A stretch of 36,686 nucleotides of DNA from an uncultured Sphingomonadales bacterium (GCA_903868245.1 CAIPUN010000006.1:1-36686), one strand, 5' to 3'. Counted from the first letter of the stretch, positions 17,197 to 27,662 are shown. Made by a program: numbers and translations. The notes: generated by a model from the sequence alone, not told the origin.

Positions 17197-18405
17197 ATGA
17201 AGAAAACTACAGGCCAGAATCGCGAAATTACGAAGCATTGGCGTTCCGCCACCCAAGCGGTGCGCGGCGGCACTTGGCGCAGTGAGCATGGCGAGACGTC
17301 GGAAGCATTGTTCCTGTCATCGGGCTTTACCTATGACGATGCTGAAACCGTTGCTGCGCGCTTTGCTGGTGAACAGGATGGGATGACCTATTCACGGTTG
17401 CAGAATCCGACGGTGCAAATGCTTGAAGAACGCATCGCGCTGATGGAAGGGGCTGAGGCGTGCCGCGCCCAAGCCACGGGCATGGCGGCGATGACCACGG
17501 CGTTATTGTGCCAGTTGCAAATGGGAGACCATGTCGTTGCTGCGCGTGCCGCGTTCGGTTCTTGCCGCTGGCTGACCGACAATCTGCTGCCGAAATGGGG
17601 CATCACCACAACTACTATCGACAGCCGCGACAATGACGCGTGGAAGGCCGCGATTCAACCAAATACCAAGGTTTTCTTCTTTGAAACGCCGGCAAACCCG
17701 ACGATGGACATTGTCGACATGGCCTATGTCTGCGGTCTGGCGAAAGAGCATGGCATAACAACTGTCGTCGATAACGCCTTTGCCACAAGCGTGTTGCAAC
17801 GTCCGATGGATTATGGAGCGGATGTTGTCGCCTATAGCGCAACGAAGCTGATGGACGGGCAGGGACGCGTTTTGGCGGGTGCCGTCTGCGGTTCGCAAAA
17901 ATGGATGGATCAGGTTTTGTTGCCGTTTCAGCGCAACACAGGGCCCAATTTGTCGCCCTTCAACGCATGGGTGGTGCATAAGGGGCTGGAGACCTTGGAA
18001 CTGCGCGCCATGCGGCAGTCAGAGAACGCGTTGGCGGTGGGCAAATTCCTTGAAGGCCGCGTGCCGCATATCATGCATCCCGGTCTTGCCAGCCACCCGC
18101 AGCATAATCTCGCCATGAGCCAGATGAAGGCGTGCGGGCCGATCTTCGCCTTTTCGGTCGATGGTGGCCGTAAACAAGCGCATGCATTGCTGAACGGATT
18201 GCAGTTGATCGACATTTCCAACAATATCGGCGATGCACGCAGTTTGATGTGCCACCCCGCATCCTCCACCCACCACGGCATGGGCCCCGAAGCCCGCGAG
18301 GCGATGGGCGTCGGCGAAGGCATGATCCGCATCAATGTCGGCTTGGAAGACCCCGCTGACCTCATCGAGGATCTGGATCAGGCGCTAAAGGCGGCGGGTT
18401 TGTGA
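17197..18405 (+). CDS. metZ: O-succinylhomoserine sulfhydrylase
   Basis: PLP enzyme of the Cys/Met metabolism family that makes homocysteine directly from O-succinylhomoserine and sulfide. 402 residues. The PLP lysine is K217 in YSATKLMDGQGR; YSRLQNPT (65-72) is the phosphate-contact block. The N-terminal RSATQAVRGGTWRSEHGETSEALFLSSGF region follows the MetZ pattern rather than MetB or MetC. ATG 17197 has no strong Shine-Dalgarno. apaG starts within its stop codon (GTGA). No SAM riboswitch was recognised upstream. Confidence 0.93.
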   Translation: MKKTTGQNREITKHWRSATQAVRGGTWRSEHGETSEALFLSSGFTYDDAETVAARFAGEQDGMTYSRLQNPTVQMLEERIALMEGAEACRAQATGMAAMTTALLCQLQMGDHVVAARAAFGSCRWLTDNLLPKWGITTTTIDSRDNDAWKAAIQPNTKVFFFETPANPTMDIVDMAYVCGLAKEHGITTVVDNAFATSVLQRPMDYGADVVAYSATKLMDGQGRVLAGAVCGSQKWMDQVLLPFQRNTGPNLSPFNAWVVHKGLETLELRAMRQSENALAVGKFLEGRVPHIMHPGLASHPQHNLAMSQMKACGPIFAFSVDGGRKQAHALLNGLQLIDISNNIGDARSLMCHPASSTHHGMGPEAREAMGVGEGMIRINVGLEDPADLIEDLDQALKAAGL

Positions 18406-18812
18406 CCAGCATATTGAATTCCTTCTTCGCGGTCAGTGCCAGCACCGAGGGCATCACTGTGCGCGTTGCACCAAATTTTTTGGCGGAACAATCCGTGCCC
18501 GCGCAAGGACGCTGGTTCTGGTCCTATCATATCCGTATCGAAAATGGCGGTGACGAACCCGTGCAATTGATGACGCGGCATTGGCGCATCACAGATGGTC
18601 GCGGCATGATAAACCATGTCGATGGCGATGGCGTGGTCGGCGAACAACCAGTGCTCCGACCCGGCGAAAGCCATGATTATGTGTCCGGCTGCCCTTTACC
18701 GACACCCACCGGCACGATGGAAGGTCAATATCGTTTTGTGCGGGAGGATGGTTCGACCTTTCTGGCGGAGATTCCCTGCTTTACGCTGGTGGCACCAGCC
18801 ACGGCGCGATGA
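18402..18812 (+). CDS. apaG: ApaG protein
   Basis: Single-domain immunoglobulin-like/fibronectin-like protein of 136 residues, historically linked to Co2+/Mg2+ handling; biochemical role still unclear. The family core is visible: RWFWSYHIRIENGGDEPVQL, ending with the conserved YRFVREDGSTFLAEIPCFTL. The start is GTG 18402, overlapping the metZ stop by 4 nt (GTGA), so translation depends on metZ. The family is often found beside metZ in alphaproteobacteria. Confidence 0.94.
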   Translation: MTSILNSFFAVSASTEGITVRVAPNFLAEQSVPAQGRWFWSYHIRIENGGDEPVQLMTRHWRITDGRGMINHVDGDGVVGEQPVLRPGESHDYVSGCPLPTPTGTMEGQYRFVREDGSTFLAEIPCFTLVAPATAR

Positions 18813-18822
18813 GATTACGCGC

Positions 18823-19614
18823 ATGAAACGTACGCATTTGCCTTTGAACGGTCTGCGTGTCCTCGACGCCGCCGCGCGGCATTTGAGCTTTACGAAGGCC
18901 GCGGACGAGCTCGCCGTGACACCTGCTGCAGTAGGCCAGCAAATCCGTGCGCTGGAGGATATGTTGGGCGTTGTGCTGTTCCGCCGCACACCCAAGGGGC
19001 TTGAACTGACCGACGAAGCAGCAAACGGCCTTGATGCCTTGCGCGCAGGCTTTCTGCAGTTTGAAGAGTCGGTCCGTGCGATGCAGGCGGGGCAGTCTTC
19101 CAATGCGCTAACCATTGCCGCGCCGCGAGATTTTACCGCCAAATGGCTAGCTGCGCGTCTGGCAAGCTTTAGCAAGGCAAATCCTGATACCCGATTTACC
19201 TTGGTTGCGGCCGACGAAGATGTGAATTTTACCGAGGCCAATTTGGACCTTGCCATCCGTCTGACCACTGGTCCGGGGGAACATGAAGGGATCTGCCTGG
19301 CGGCTGGCGCCTATGTAACCGTCGCCGCGCCAGAGGGCGGGGCGGATACTCCGATTAGCTGGCCAAATTGTCCCGTAGCCGACGGCGTGGCTGCTGTGCG
19401 TTTGGCCGACGCCGGCCTTGCCATTGACGCCGCTGCGATTGGTCTGGGCAGGGCGACTGTCCCGCTGATCCTTGCCGAAACTGACATCGCCAGCGGTAAA
19501 GTGCGTGCCGTCGACAATGCAAAAGAAAGCGATGAAGCCTATTGGCTGATCGCCCCCTTGCCGCAATGGCGGCAGAAGAAGGTGAAGGCGCTGGTTGAGG
19601 CGTTGACGAGGTAG
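18823..19614 (+). CDS. LysR-type transcriptional regulator (short, GcvA-like)
   Basis: 263 residues, shorter than the usual 290-310. The N-terminal winged helix (5-55: LRVLDAAARHLSFTKAADEL...VGQQIRALEDMLGVVLFRR) is canonical LysR and of the GcvA subgroup type. The effector domain is shortened between about 150 and 220, so ligand binding may be altered. ATG 18823 is 10 nt after the apaG stop, making it probably the third gene of a metZ-apaG-lysR transcript. It converges on parE with repeat C between them. Target genes unknown. Confidence 0.88.
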   Translation: MKRTHLPLNGLRVLDAAARHLSFTKAADELAVTPAAVGQQIRALEDMLGVVLFRRTPKGLELTDEAANGLDALRAGFLQFEESVRAMQAGQSSNALTIAAPRDFTAKWLAARLASFSKANPDTRFTLVAADEDVNFTEANLDLAIRLTTGPGEHEGICLAAGAYVTVAAPEGGADTPISWPNCPVADGVAAVRLADAGLAIDAAAIGLGRATVPLILAETDIASGKVRAVDNAKESDEAYWLIAPLPQWRQKKVKALVEALTR

Positions 19615-19644
19615 ACCAAGAGTCATAGTTGATTTGCAGATCAA

Positions 19645-19733
19645 CGTCACCCTGAACTTGTTTCAGGGTCCATTCCGCCTTTCAAGGTCCGTCCTAGCTG
19701 CATGATAGACCCTGAAACAAGTTCAGGGTGACG
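19645..19733 (+). repeat. Paired-hairpin intergenic repeat, copy C (lysR-parE)
   Basis: Left hairpin ACCCTGAA-CTTGT-TTCAGGGT, right hairpin ACCCTGAA-ACAAG-TTCAGGGT, inverted relative to each other, with outer CGTCACC/GGTGACG ends. It lies between convergent genes and could act as a two-way transcription barrier. Confidence 0.9.
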
Positions 19734-19745
19734 AGGGGGGCAGCC

Positions 19746-19790
19746 AGGGAGAAGAGGGGGTGGTAAGGGTGAAGAGGGGGCGGCTAGGGT
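19746..19790 (+). repeat. G-rich 20-bp tandem repeat
   Basis: Two 20-bp units (19746-19765 and 19766-19785) share AGGG-GAAGAGGGGG with small differences, plus a third partial AGGGT at 19786. A degenerate earlier unit (GAGGGGGGCAGCC) precedes them. It is purine-rich on the plus strand, with several G4-G6 runs, and sits between repeat C and the 3' end of parE. Confidence 0.75.
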
Positions 19791-19819
19791 AATGCTCACG
19801 GGAAGGGATGCCGCTTCCA

Positions 19820-21880
<2,061 letters not shown>

Positions 21881-22264
21881 TCAGCGTCTTTCCGCGGGCG
21901 TGGATATAATGGCAAAGTTGCCGCTCGCTTGCGCAACCAACTTGTCATTCTGTGTGATACGGGCGGATAAATGGGCAACGCTCCGACCCTTGTTATCCAA
22001 AACGGTTTGGCACAACAGTTGGCCCTCCACGACGGGCCGAAAATAGCTAATCGAGATATCAATTGTCGCGCACGCATATCCGGCATCAAGCACTGAATAC
22101 AACGCTGCGCCCATGCCAGTGTCCGCCATTGCGTAGATGACAGCGCCATGCACAACGCCGTGCGGGTTCAAATGTCGGCCATCAACCGGAAGCAAAAGCG
22201 TACTGCTGCCGTCTCCTTGCTGCTCTACTGTTAACCCGATGAGATCAGCAAATGGATGGTCCAT
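21881..22264 (-). CDS. PaaI-like hotdog-fold thioesterase
   Basis: Acyl-CoA thioesterase-like protein of 127 residues with a single hotdog domain. The motif HGVVHGAVIYAMADTGMG holds the typical glycine/histidine helix of the PaaI/YbgC group, and NPHG precedes it. The C-terminal strand has GRSVAHLSARI. ATG 22264 is preferred over an upstream in-frame start because the extra residues overlap no conserved sequence. It starts 19 nt after the gcrA stop, so the two are probably co-transcribed. Substrate unknown. Confidence 0.88.
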   Translation of the reverse strand: MDHPFADLIGLTVEQQGDGSSTLLLPVDGRHLNPHGVVHGAVIYAMADTGMGAALYSVLDAGYACATIDISISYFRPVVEGQLLCQTVLDNKGRSVAHLSARITQNDKLVAQASGNFAIISTPAERR

Positions 22265-22283
22265 GCTTTCTCTCACCGCTGTC

Positions 22284-22955
22284 TTAACGAACCCGTGGGC
22301 CGCCAAATGGCATGGGTGGCGGGGGGCGGCGCACACCGCGTGGAAGTTGCGCCTGATAGGCGCGGCCGCAATGTTCGACGCAATAAGGGAATCCAGGGTT
22401 TACCGCCTCACCACAGAAATGGAAATCCGCCTCACCAGGGTGGCCAAGTGGCCAGCGGCAAATGCGCTCGTTCAAATCGAGCAACGACGTTTTGTCCGCC
22501 ATTTCCGGACTTGGCTTTGCCGGCACAAGGCGGCGTGGCGGGGCAGGCGGGATCGGCGCTTGTTGATCGCCGGGACCCTGACGCATGAAGCCGCCGGGTC
22601 CGATCGATACGATACGCGGCATAGCCGAAGCGCGTGTTGTGGGCGCTTCTGCGGTATCATCATCGGCGCGCACAGAGGCAATGGTTTCAGCAGGCGGTGC
22701 GGATGGCCGCGGGCGCGCTGGCGCAGCGGCGGCAGGCGCCTTTGCAGGGGCAGGTGCGGCCTTTTTCGGCGCAGCCTTTTTATCAGCGTCGTTGGACTTC
22801 ACCGGGGAAGGGCGCGATTTCAGACCCAGACGGTGCGCCTTGCCGATAACAGCATTGCGGCTGACGCCGCCAAGCTCATCTGCAATCTGGCTTGCGGTCA
22901 GGCCTTTGTCCCAAAGCGCCTTTAACTGATCAATCCGCTGGTCGGTCCACGACAT
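22284..22955 (-). CDS. gcrA: GcrA cell cycle regulator
   Basis: Alphaproteobacterial master regulator that binds sigma70-RNA polymerase and activates promoters carrying CcrM-methylated GANTC. 223 residues: N-terminal GcrA DNA-binding domain (about 1-47, WTDQRIDQLKALWDKGLT...VSRNAVIGKAHRLGL), a long Ala/Pro/Lys-rich linker (about 50-150), and the C-terminal sigma-interaction domain with ERICRWPLGHPG...FCGEAV...PYCVEHC. The linker is longer than in Caulobacter GcrA. No GANTC is seen in its own upstream gap (22956-23046), and no strong Shine-Dalgarno. Diverges from the ABC permease. Confidence 0.95.
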   Translation of the reverse strand: MSWTDQRIDQLKALWDKGLTASQIADELGGVSRNAVIGKAHRLGLKSRPSPVKSNDADKKAAPKKAAPAPAKAPAAAAPARPRPSAPPAETIASVRADDDTAEAPTTRASAMPRIVSIGPGGFMRQGPGDQQAPIPPAPPRRLVPAKPSPEMADKTSLLDLNERICRWPLGHPGEADFHFCGEAVNPGFPYCVEHCGRAYQAQLPRGVRRPPPPMPFGGPRVR

Positions 22956-23046
22956 AAATGCAATTCCAATAACGAGTTCTATTTGCCGCCTGAATGACGC
23001 GATTGCGCCTTGCGGTTATCGTTGCAAGCCGATAGTCGATTGCGCG

Positions 23047-23904
23047 ATGACTATCCACCATAAAAGCAATATCGGCCAAGATAGGGACGCTAACCCCGTT
23101 GTGCAACTGCCCGACGGCGAACGCCATATCCGCAATGTAAACTGGGTCGGCCTGCAAACCTTGTACATGAAAGAGGTTCGCCGCTTCTTCAAGGTGCAGC
23201 TGCAAACCGTTTGGGCCCCGTCAATCACTACATTGCTCTATCTAATTATCTTCACAGTTGCCTTGGGTTCGGTAAAGCCAACCGTTTTGGGCGTGTCATT
23301 CGCGGATTTTATCGCGCCTGGCCTGATCATCATGGGCATGATGCAGAACGCGTTTGCGAACTCAAGCTTCTCGCTGTTGGTGGGTAAGATTCAGGGCACG
23401 ATCGTGGATTATCTGATGCCGCCGCTTTCGAATGCGGAAGTTTTGGCCGCCCTTACGGCAGCTGCGGTGACACGGGCGTTTCTGGTTGGCGGAACGATAT
23501 GGCTCGCCATGGTATTTTGGCCTGGCGTCCACGTCACACCCGTTCATTTCTGGGCGGTTTTGTGGTTCGGGCTGATGGGATCGATGATGCTTGCGCTCAT
23601 TGGGGTCATGACATCGATCTGGGCTGAGAAATTCGACCATGCCGCAGCGATCAGCAACTTCATTGTGGCACCTGCGGCTTTGCTGTCTGGTACTTTTTAT
23701 TCGGTAGATAAATTGTCACCTGCTTTTCAGGCGATTAGCCACGCTAACCCGTTTTTCTACGCCATTTCAGGTTTCCGCTATGGTTTTATCGGCAACGCAG
23801 ACAGTCCGGTTATGTTTGGTGGATTGCTCTTGCTCGCGCTAAATGCGGTGCTTGGGCTTATCTGCTATCTCTTATTGCGTTCCGGATGGAAATTACGCGC
23901 TTAA
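23047..23904 (+). CDS. ABC-2 type transporter permease
   Basis: Inner-membrane permease of 285 residues with about 6 hydrophobic segments and an N-terminal cytosolic coupling part (LYMKEVRRFFKVQLQTVWAP). The pattern APGLIIMGMMQNAFANSSFSL and SNFIVAPAALLSGTFYSVDKLSP is typical of the YadH/NodJ-like ABC-2 family of exporters. No ATP-binding subunit gene lies adjacent: the neighbours are gcrA (divergent) and DUF2147 (convergent). It must partner with an ATPase encoded elsewhere. Substrate unknown. Confidence 0.9.
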   Translation: MTIHHKSNIGQDRDANPVVQLPDGERHIRNVNWVGLQTLYMKEVRRFFKVQLQTVWAPSITTLLYLIIFTVALGSVKPTVLGVSFADFIAPGLIIMGMMQNAFANSSFSLLVGKIQGTIVDYLMPPLSNAEVLAALTAAAVTRAFLVGGTIWLAMVFWPGVHVTPVHFWAVLWFGLMGSMMLALIGVMTSIWAEKFDHAAAISNFIVAPAALLSGTFYSVDKLSPAFQAISHANPFFYAISGFRYGFIGNADSPVMFGGLLLLALNAVLGLICYLLLRSGWKLRA

Positions 23905-23941
23905 TCGACGCTGCGAAAGTCAAATTAAACCGTCCTGCTTT

Positions 23942-24361
23942 TTAGCTTGCCGGTGTCCATGTCTGCGCCTGACAAAAGGGTCCGACACAGCCTTTGACGA
24001 CCAGATTACCTGATTTGCCCTTATAGACAATCGAGCGATAGGTTTTGCCTGACTTGGGATCGTAAATCTGGCCTTTCCATTCTTTGCCGTCGGATTTGAA
24101 ACCCGTCAGAACATTCATGCCCAATATGGTCCTGTTGCGAAGCGCTTTATCGGGATTGTTCAGGTCCTTCGCACCTGCACCAGCCGGCGGGTTGATAAGA
24201 AATTTTACCAACTTCCCGCATAATGCGGCGCCACATTGATACACTTCGACTACGCCATCCTTGCTTTGCGTTATCCAGCGCCCTGAAATTGGCGCGGCGG
24301 CTTGCGCTGGCATTGCCGCGCACATGGCGGCTGCGATTACCCATGTTTTAGCGTGGTGCAT
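23942..24361 (-). CDS. DUF2147 exported protein
   Basis: Small periplasmic protein, 139 residues. Signal peptide 1-21 ends PAQA. The mature DUF2147 domain (ISGRWITQSKDGVVEVYQCGAALCGKLV) is lipocalin-like, with four cysteines: a first pair in CGAALC and a second in CVGPFC. ATG 24361 has AAGGA well placed and gives a clean signal peptide. It diverges from maiA. Members of the family are widespread and uncharacterised; some are near organic-solvent or metal stress genes. Confidence 0.88.
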   Translation of the reverse strand: MHHAKTWVIAAAMCAAMPAQAAAPISGRWITQSKDGVVEVYQCGAALCGKLVKFLINPPAGAGAKDLNNPDKALRNRTILGMNVLTGFKSDGKEWKGQIYDPKSGKTYRSIVYKGKSGNLVVKGCVGPFCQAQTWTPAS

Positions 24362-24455
24362 ATCTGGTCCTTTGCGTTGAAATGTAACATAAGCAGGGAA
24401 CAGGCAAGCCGCAATGCTTTTGCCTTTTGCTTGTCCCATGCTAATTCATGAACGC

Positions 24456-25088
24456 ATGAGTGAGATAATCCTTTTCGATTACTGGCGTTCGTCCGCAAGC
24501 TATCGTGTGCGCATTGTGCTGAACCTTAAAAATGTGCCGTACACACGCGTGCCAACCAGCCTGCTGGACAATGCGCAACGTGCGCCCGATTATGTGGCGC
24601 GTAATCCGCAAGGCTTTGTCCCGATGCTGTCCATCGACGGGCATGACCTGACGCAAAGCCTTGCGATTATTGACTATCTCGATGCGGTATATCCCGACCC
24701 CATGATGGTCTCGTCCAATCCGGTGGAGCGGGCGAAAACTTTGGCGCAGGCGTTGGTTATTGCCGCCGATATACACCCGATCGATAATTTGCGCGTGCTG
24801 CGATATCTAAAGGACCATATGGGCCAATCGCAAGAGGCTGTGGACCAATGGTACCGGCACTGGATAATCGAAGGTTTTACGGCGTTGGAGGCCATGGCAC
24901 CCGATAATGGCTTATTCGGTGGAGAGCTGCCGAATTTGGCTGATGTCTGCCTCGTGCCGCAGATGGCCAATGCCCGCCGCGTGGATACGCCGTTGGACTC
25001 TTTTCCCAAGCTTTTGCGGATGGATGCCGCGCTAACCGCGCTTCCGGCTTTTGCGGCGGCGCATCCTGACCAAGTGAAGCCCGACTGA
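24456..25088 (+). CDS. maiA: Maleylacetoacetate isomerase (GST zeta class)
   Basis: Glutathione-dependent isomerisation of maleylacetoacetate to fumarylacetoacetate in tyrosine/homogentisate breakdown. 210 residues. The N-terminal thioredoxin-like domain has the zeta-class motif SSASYRVRI (12-20); NPQGFVPML and DLTQSLAIIDYLD are glutathione-binding blocks; the helical C-terminal domain holds IHPIDNLRVL. Eukaryotic zeta enzymes have Cys in SSCS; here it is Ala, as in many bacterial forms. ATG 24456 gives the family start. Its stop overlaps the marR start (TGATG), and a fumarylacetoacetate hydrolase follows. Confidence 0.92.
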   Translation: MSEIILFDYWRSSASYRVRIVLNLKNVPYTRVPTSLLDNAQRAPDYVARNPQGFVPMLSIDGHDLTQSLAIIDYLDAVYPDPMMVSSNPVERAKTLAQALVIAADIHPIDNLRVLRYLKDHMGQSQEAVDQWYRHWIIEGFTALEAMAPDNGLFGGELPNLADVCLVPQMANARRVDTPLDSFPKLLRMDAALTALPAFAAAHPDQVKPD

Positions 25089-25534
25089 TGCCAACACAAA
25101 AATTGAAACTCAGTGCGTTTCTGCCCTATCAATTGTCCATTACATCAAACGCGGTCAGTGACCTGATTGCGCGCGCCTATCGCGGCAAATTTGCGCTGAA
25201 GGTACCAGAATGGCGGGTCATGGCTTTGTTGGGCGAAGGTGATGTGGCAACGCAGCGGCAGTTGGTTGCGGCAACCGCGATGGACAAGGTCACCGTGAAC
25301 CGTGCGTGCAAGGCGTTGGAGGACCGCAGCTTGATCAGCCGTGTGCCGAACATGTCTGATGGCCGATCACATCATCTAACTCTGACGCCAGCCGGACGCG
25401 ATTTGTACGAACAGATTGTGCCGGAGGCGCTGGCGTTAGAGGCCGAGCTTGAGAAGATATTGGGCAGCGGTGAGGCCAAGGTGTTGGAAGCGATGTTGGC
25501 GCAATTGCGTCTACGAGTCGCTGAACTTGGCTAG
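25088..25534 (+). CDS. MarR-family regulator of the maiA-FAH group
   Basis: 148-residue winged-helix regulator. The recognition-helix region is ATQRQLVAATAMDKVTVNRACKALEDRSLI and the wing has the D-G-R-S-H in PNMSDGRSHHLTLTPAGRDL. It overlaps maiA by one base and precedes the FAH gene. The 104-nt gap after it carries a 21-nt palindrome that could be its operator. The likely ligand is a pathway intermediate such as homogentisate or a downstream acid (inference). Confidence 0.88.
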   Translation: MPTQKLKLSAFLPYQLSITSNAVSDLIARAYRGKFALKVPEWRVMALLGEGDVATQRQLVAATAMDKVTVNRACKALEDRSLISRVPNMSDGRSHHLTLTPAGRDLYEQIVPEALALEAELEKILGSGEAKVLEAMLAQLRLRVAELG

Positions 25535-25581
25535 GTTCGCAATTTCCTCGCGCCCAAAATTACCGTCGTCTAAACGCAGAG

Positions 25582-25602
25582 TTGCAGTTGCCGCAACTGC
25601 AA
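25582..25602 (+). promoter_or_regulatory. Perfect palindromic operator candidate upstream of the FAH gene
   Basis: Arms TTGCAGTTGC (25582-25591) and GCAACTGCAA (25593-25602) flank one central C: 10 of 10 pairs. An extra GTTGCA half-site lies at 25607-25612. The site ends 36 nt before the FAH start and follows the marR gene, a typical place for a MarR-dimer operator. Confidence 0.65.
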
Positions 25603-25638
25603 TATCGTTGCATGAAGGACAAAAGGCGGAGAAAGACT

Positions 25639-26646
25639 ATGAAGCTTGCATCGTTGAAGTCGGGCCGTGATGGACATCTGGTTGTCGTATCGGACAATCT
25701 TGCTTGGTATGCGGATGCAGCGCATATTGTCCCGACTTTACAGGCTGCTCTGGATGATTGGGAAGAGTTTTCCCCTCGATTGCAAGCACTCGCAACCGAT
25801 CTAGAACATGCAGTCATTCCGCGCGAACGTTTCCACGAACATGATGCTGCCGCACCATTACCGCGCGCCTATCAATGGGTGGACGGTTCGGCCTATGTCA
25901 ATCATGTCGAATTGGTCCGCAAGGCGCGGGGCGCTGTTCTGCCCGACAGCTTTTGGCATGATCCGTTAATGTACCAAGGCGGTTCGGATGAATTTCTTGG
26001 CGCGCGCGACGATATCCCCTTGGCCGACGCGGCCTGGGGCTGTGATCTTGAGGCGGAGATTGTTGTCGTAACGGGCGATGTTCCAAAAGGCATATCGGCG
26101 GCAGATGCCTTGTCTTATGTCCGGCTGGTTGGTCTTGTGAACGATGTGTCCCTGCGCAACCTAATCCCCGCCGAGTTGGAAAAAGGCTTTGGCTTTGTGC
26201 AATCGAAACCCGCCAGCGCTTTGTCACCCGTTTTTGTTACGCCGGACAGCCTTGGGGATTATTGGAAGGGCGGAAAGCTGCATCGCACCTTGAATGTTGA
26301 CCTTAATGGCGCACCATTTGGACGCGCGGTGGCTTCGGACGATTGCACTTTTGATTTTGGAACCTTGATCGCGCATCTCGCCAAGACGCGCAACATCGGG
26401 GCAGGGTCTATTATTGGCTCGGGCACCGTGTCCAATCGTGATGCGAATGGCGGCCCTGGCAAGCCCGTCGCCGCTGGCGGCTTGGGCTATAGCTGTTTAG
26501 CCGAAGTGCGCATGGTCGAGAAAATCCAGACGGGCGACATGGTGACACCGTTCCTAAAGAACGGCGACGTCGTGCGGATTGAAGTGCTCGACACGGCCGG
26601 ACACAGTATCTTTGGTGCTATTGAGCAGACCGTCCGCAAAAGTTGA
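25639..26646 (+). CDS. Fumarylacetoacetate hydrolase family protein
   Basis: Probably cleaves fumarylacetoacetate to fumarate and acetoacetate, the last step of tyrosine catabolism. 335 residues, the bacterial short type (classical FAH is about 420). The catalytic FAH fold shows metal-binding acids in DLEAEIVVVTGDV and VGLVNDVSLRNL, and the C-terminal IGAGSIIGSGTVSNRD and GDVVRIEVLDTAG blocks. GGAGA lies 6 nt before ATG 25639. The maiA neighbour supports the assignment; related family members act on other beta-diketones, so the substrate is inferred. Confidence 0.87.
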   Translation: MKLASLKSGRDGHLVVVSDNLAWYADAAHIVPTLQAALDDWEEFSPRLQALATDLEHAVIPRERFHEHDAAAPLPRAYQWVDGSAYVNHVELVRKARGAVLPDSFWHDPLMYQGGSDEFLGARDDIPLADAAWGCDLEAEIVVVTGDVPKGISAADALSYVRLVGLVNDVSLRNLIPAELEKGFGFVQSKPASALSPVFVTPDSLGDYWKGGKLHRTLNVDLNGAPFGRAVASDDCTFDFGTLIAHLAKTRNIGAGSIIGSGTVSNRDANGGPGKPVAAGGLGYSCLAEVRMVEKIQTGDMVTPFLKNGDVVRIEVLDTAGHSIFGAIEQTVRKS

Positions 26647-26705
26647 AGGGGTATGCGAAGAACGCCACTTCAATATCCATACCGTATAAATTACGAAAGT
26701 CCGCC

Positions 26706-27662
26706 ATGCCCAAAACCAACACACCGATGAACCGACGTGCCATCCCAGCTGAAGCCGTGGAAAGCATTTGGCATGCCGCGGACCAATGGGCCATTCGCCG
26801 TATTGATTGGCAGGGGGCAAACCCGCCGCGCGGGTCATTATTGTTTCTGCCTGGCCGCGGCGACCATTATGAAAAATATCTGGAGACGCTGGCTTATTAC
26901 GCCGATGCTGGCTGGCGCGTGACGGCCATTGACTGGCGCGGGCAGGGCGAATCCGGACGGTTATTGGCGGACCCGCATGTTGGTCATATTGATGATTTTG
27001 CGACTTGGATTGCCGACCTGCGGTATTTTTGGGATGCTTGGAAACAAGAAACGCCCGGACCGCATGTTGTGATGGCGCATAGCATGGGTGGGCAATTGGC
27101 CATGCGCGCTTTGGTGGAAAAGGCGATGGACCCTGACGCGGTCGTGCTCAGCGCGCCGATGTTGGGTATTCAGACTGGCGGCCTGCCTCTGGCTCTGAAC
27201 CATGCTTTTGCCAAGCTGATGGTCAAAATCGGCAAGGGCGAGGACGCCGCCTGGAAAGTCAGCGAGAAGCCGATGTCGCCGATGGAGAGGCGCGGCAAAA
27301 TGTTGACGCATGATGATGATCGTTACGAAGACGAAATCGCATGGTGGAAATTGCGCCCCGATGTTAAATTGGGGCCGCCAAGCTGGCATTGGATCGAGCG
27401 CGCGATCGCGTCGATCCGCATGTTGGAAGCGCCAGGCCTGTTAGAAGCGGTTAAAGCGCCTATCTTGCTGCTCGCGACCACTGCCGACCAATTGGTGAGT
27501 ACCCCGCGCGTGATCGCCGACAGCAAACGTTTGCCGCATGCTGAAACATTGATTTTCGGCAAGGAAGCCGCGCATGAATTGTTGCGGGAGGCGGATCCTG
27601 TGCGTGACCAGTGCCTAGCGCGCATTGACCGCTTTCTGGAAACCAACGCACCGCGACCATGA
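26706..27662 (+). CDS. Alpha/beta hydrolase (lysophospholipase/monoglyceride lipase-like)
   Basis: Serine hydrolase of 318 residues. The nucleophile elbow is AHSMGG with S126; predicted acid D261 (TTADQLVS) and base H290 (EAAHELL). LPGRGDHYEKYLE and DWRGQGESGR match the PldB/monoglyceride-lipase group. The start is ATG 26706 (or 26727), without a strong Shine-Dalgarno. Its stop overlaps the next gene's start (ATGA), coupling it to a D-amino-acid dehydrogenase-like protein. No signal peptide, so cytosolic. Substrate unknown. Confidence 0.88.
   Translation: MPKTNTPMNRRAIPAEAVESIWHAADQWAIRRIDWQGANPPRGSLLFLPGRGDHYEKYLETLAYYADAGWRVTAIDWRGQGESGRLLADPHVGHIDDFATWIADLRYFWDAWKQETPGPHVVMAHSMGGQLAMRALVEKAMDPDAVVLSAPMLGIQTGGLPLALNHAFAKLMVKIGKGEDAAWKVSEKPMSPMERRGKMLTHDDDRYEDEIAWWKLRPDVKLGPPSWHWIERAIASIRMLEAPGLLEAVKAPILLLATTADQLVSTPRVIADSKRLPHAETLIFGKEAAHELLREADPVRDQCLARIDRFLETNAPRP

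Noticed and set aside
22956-23046. GANTC site in the gcrA/ABC permease gap, looked for as a self-regulation signal
   Set aside because: No GANTC found in the gap; only near matches such as TAGTC and GAGTTC.
24362-24455. Inverted-repeat-like stretch (GGGAACAGGCAAG with CTTGTCCC) upstream of maiA
   Set aside because: The arms pair only partly and do not resemble the 25582 palindrome, so it is not called as a second operator.
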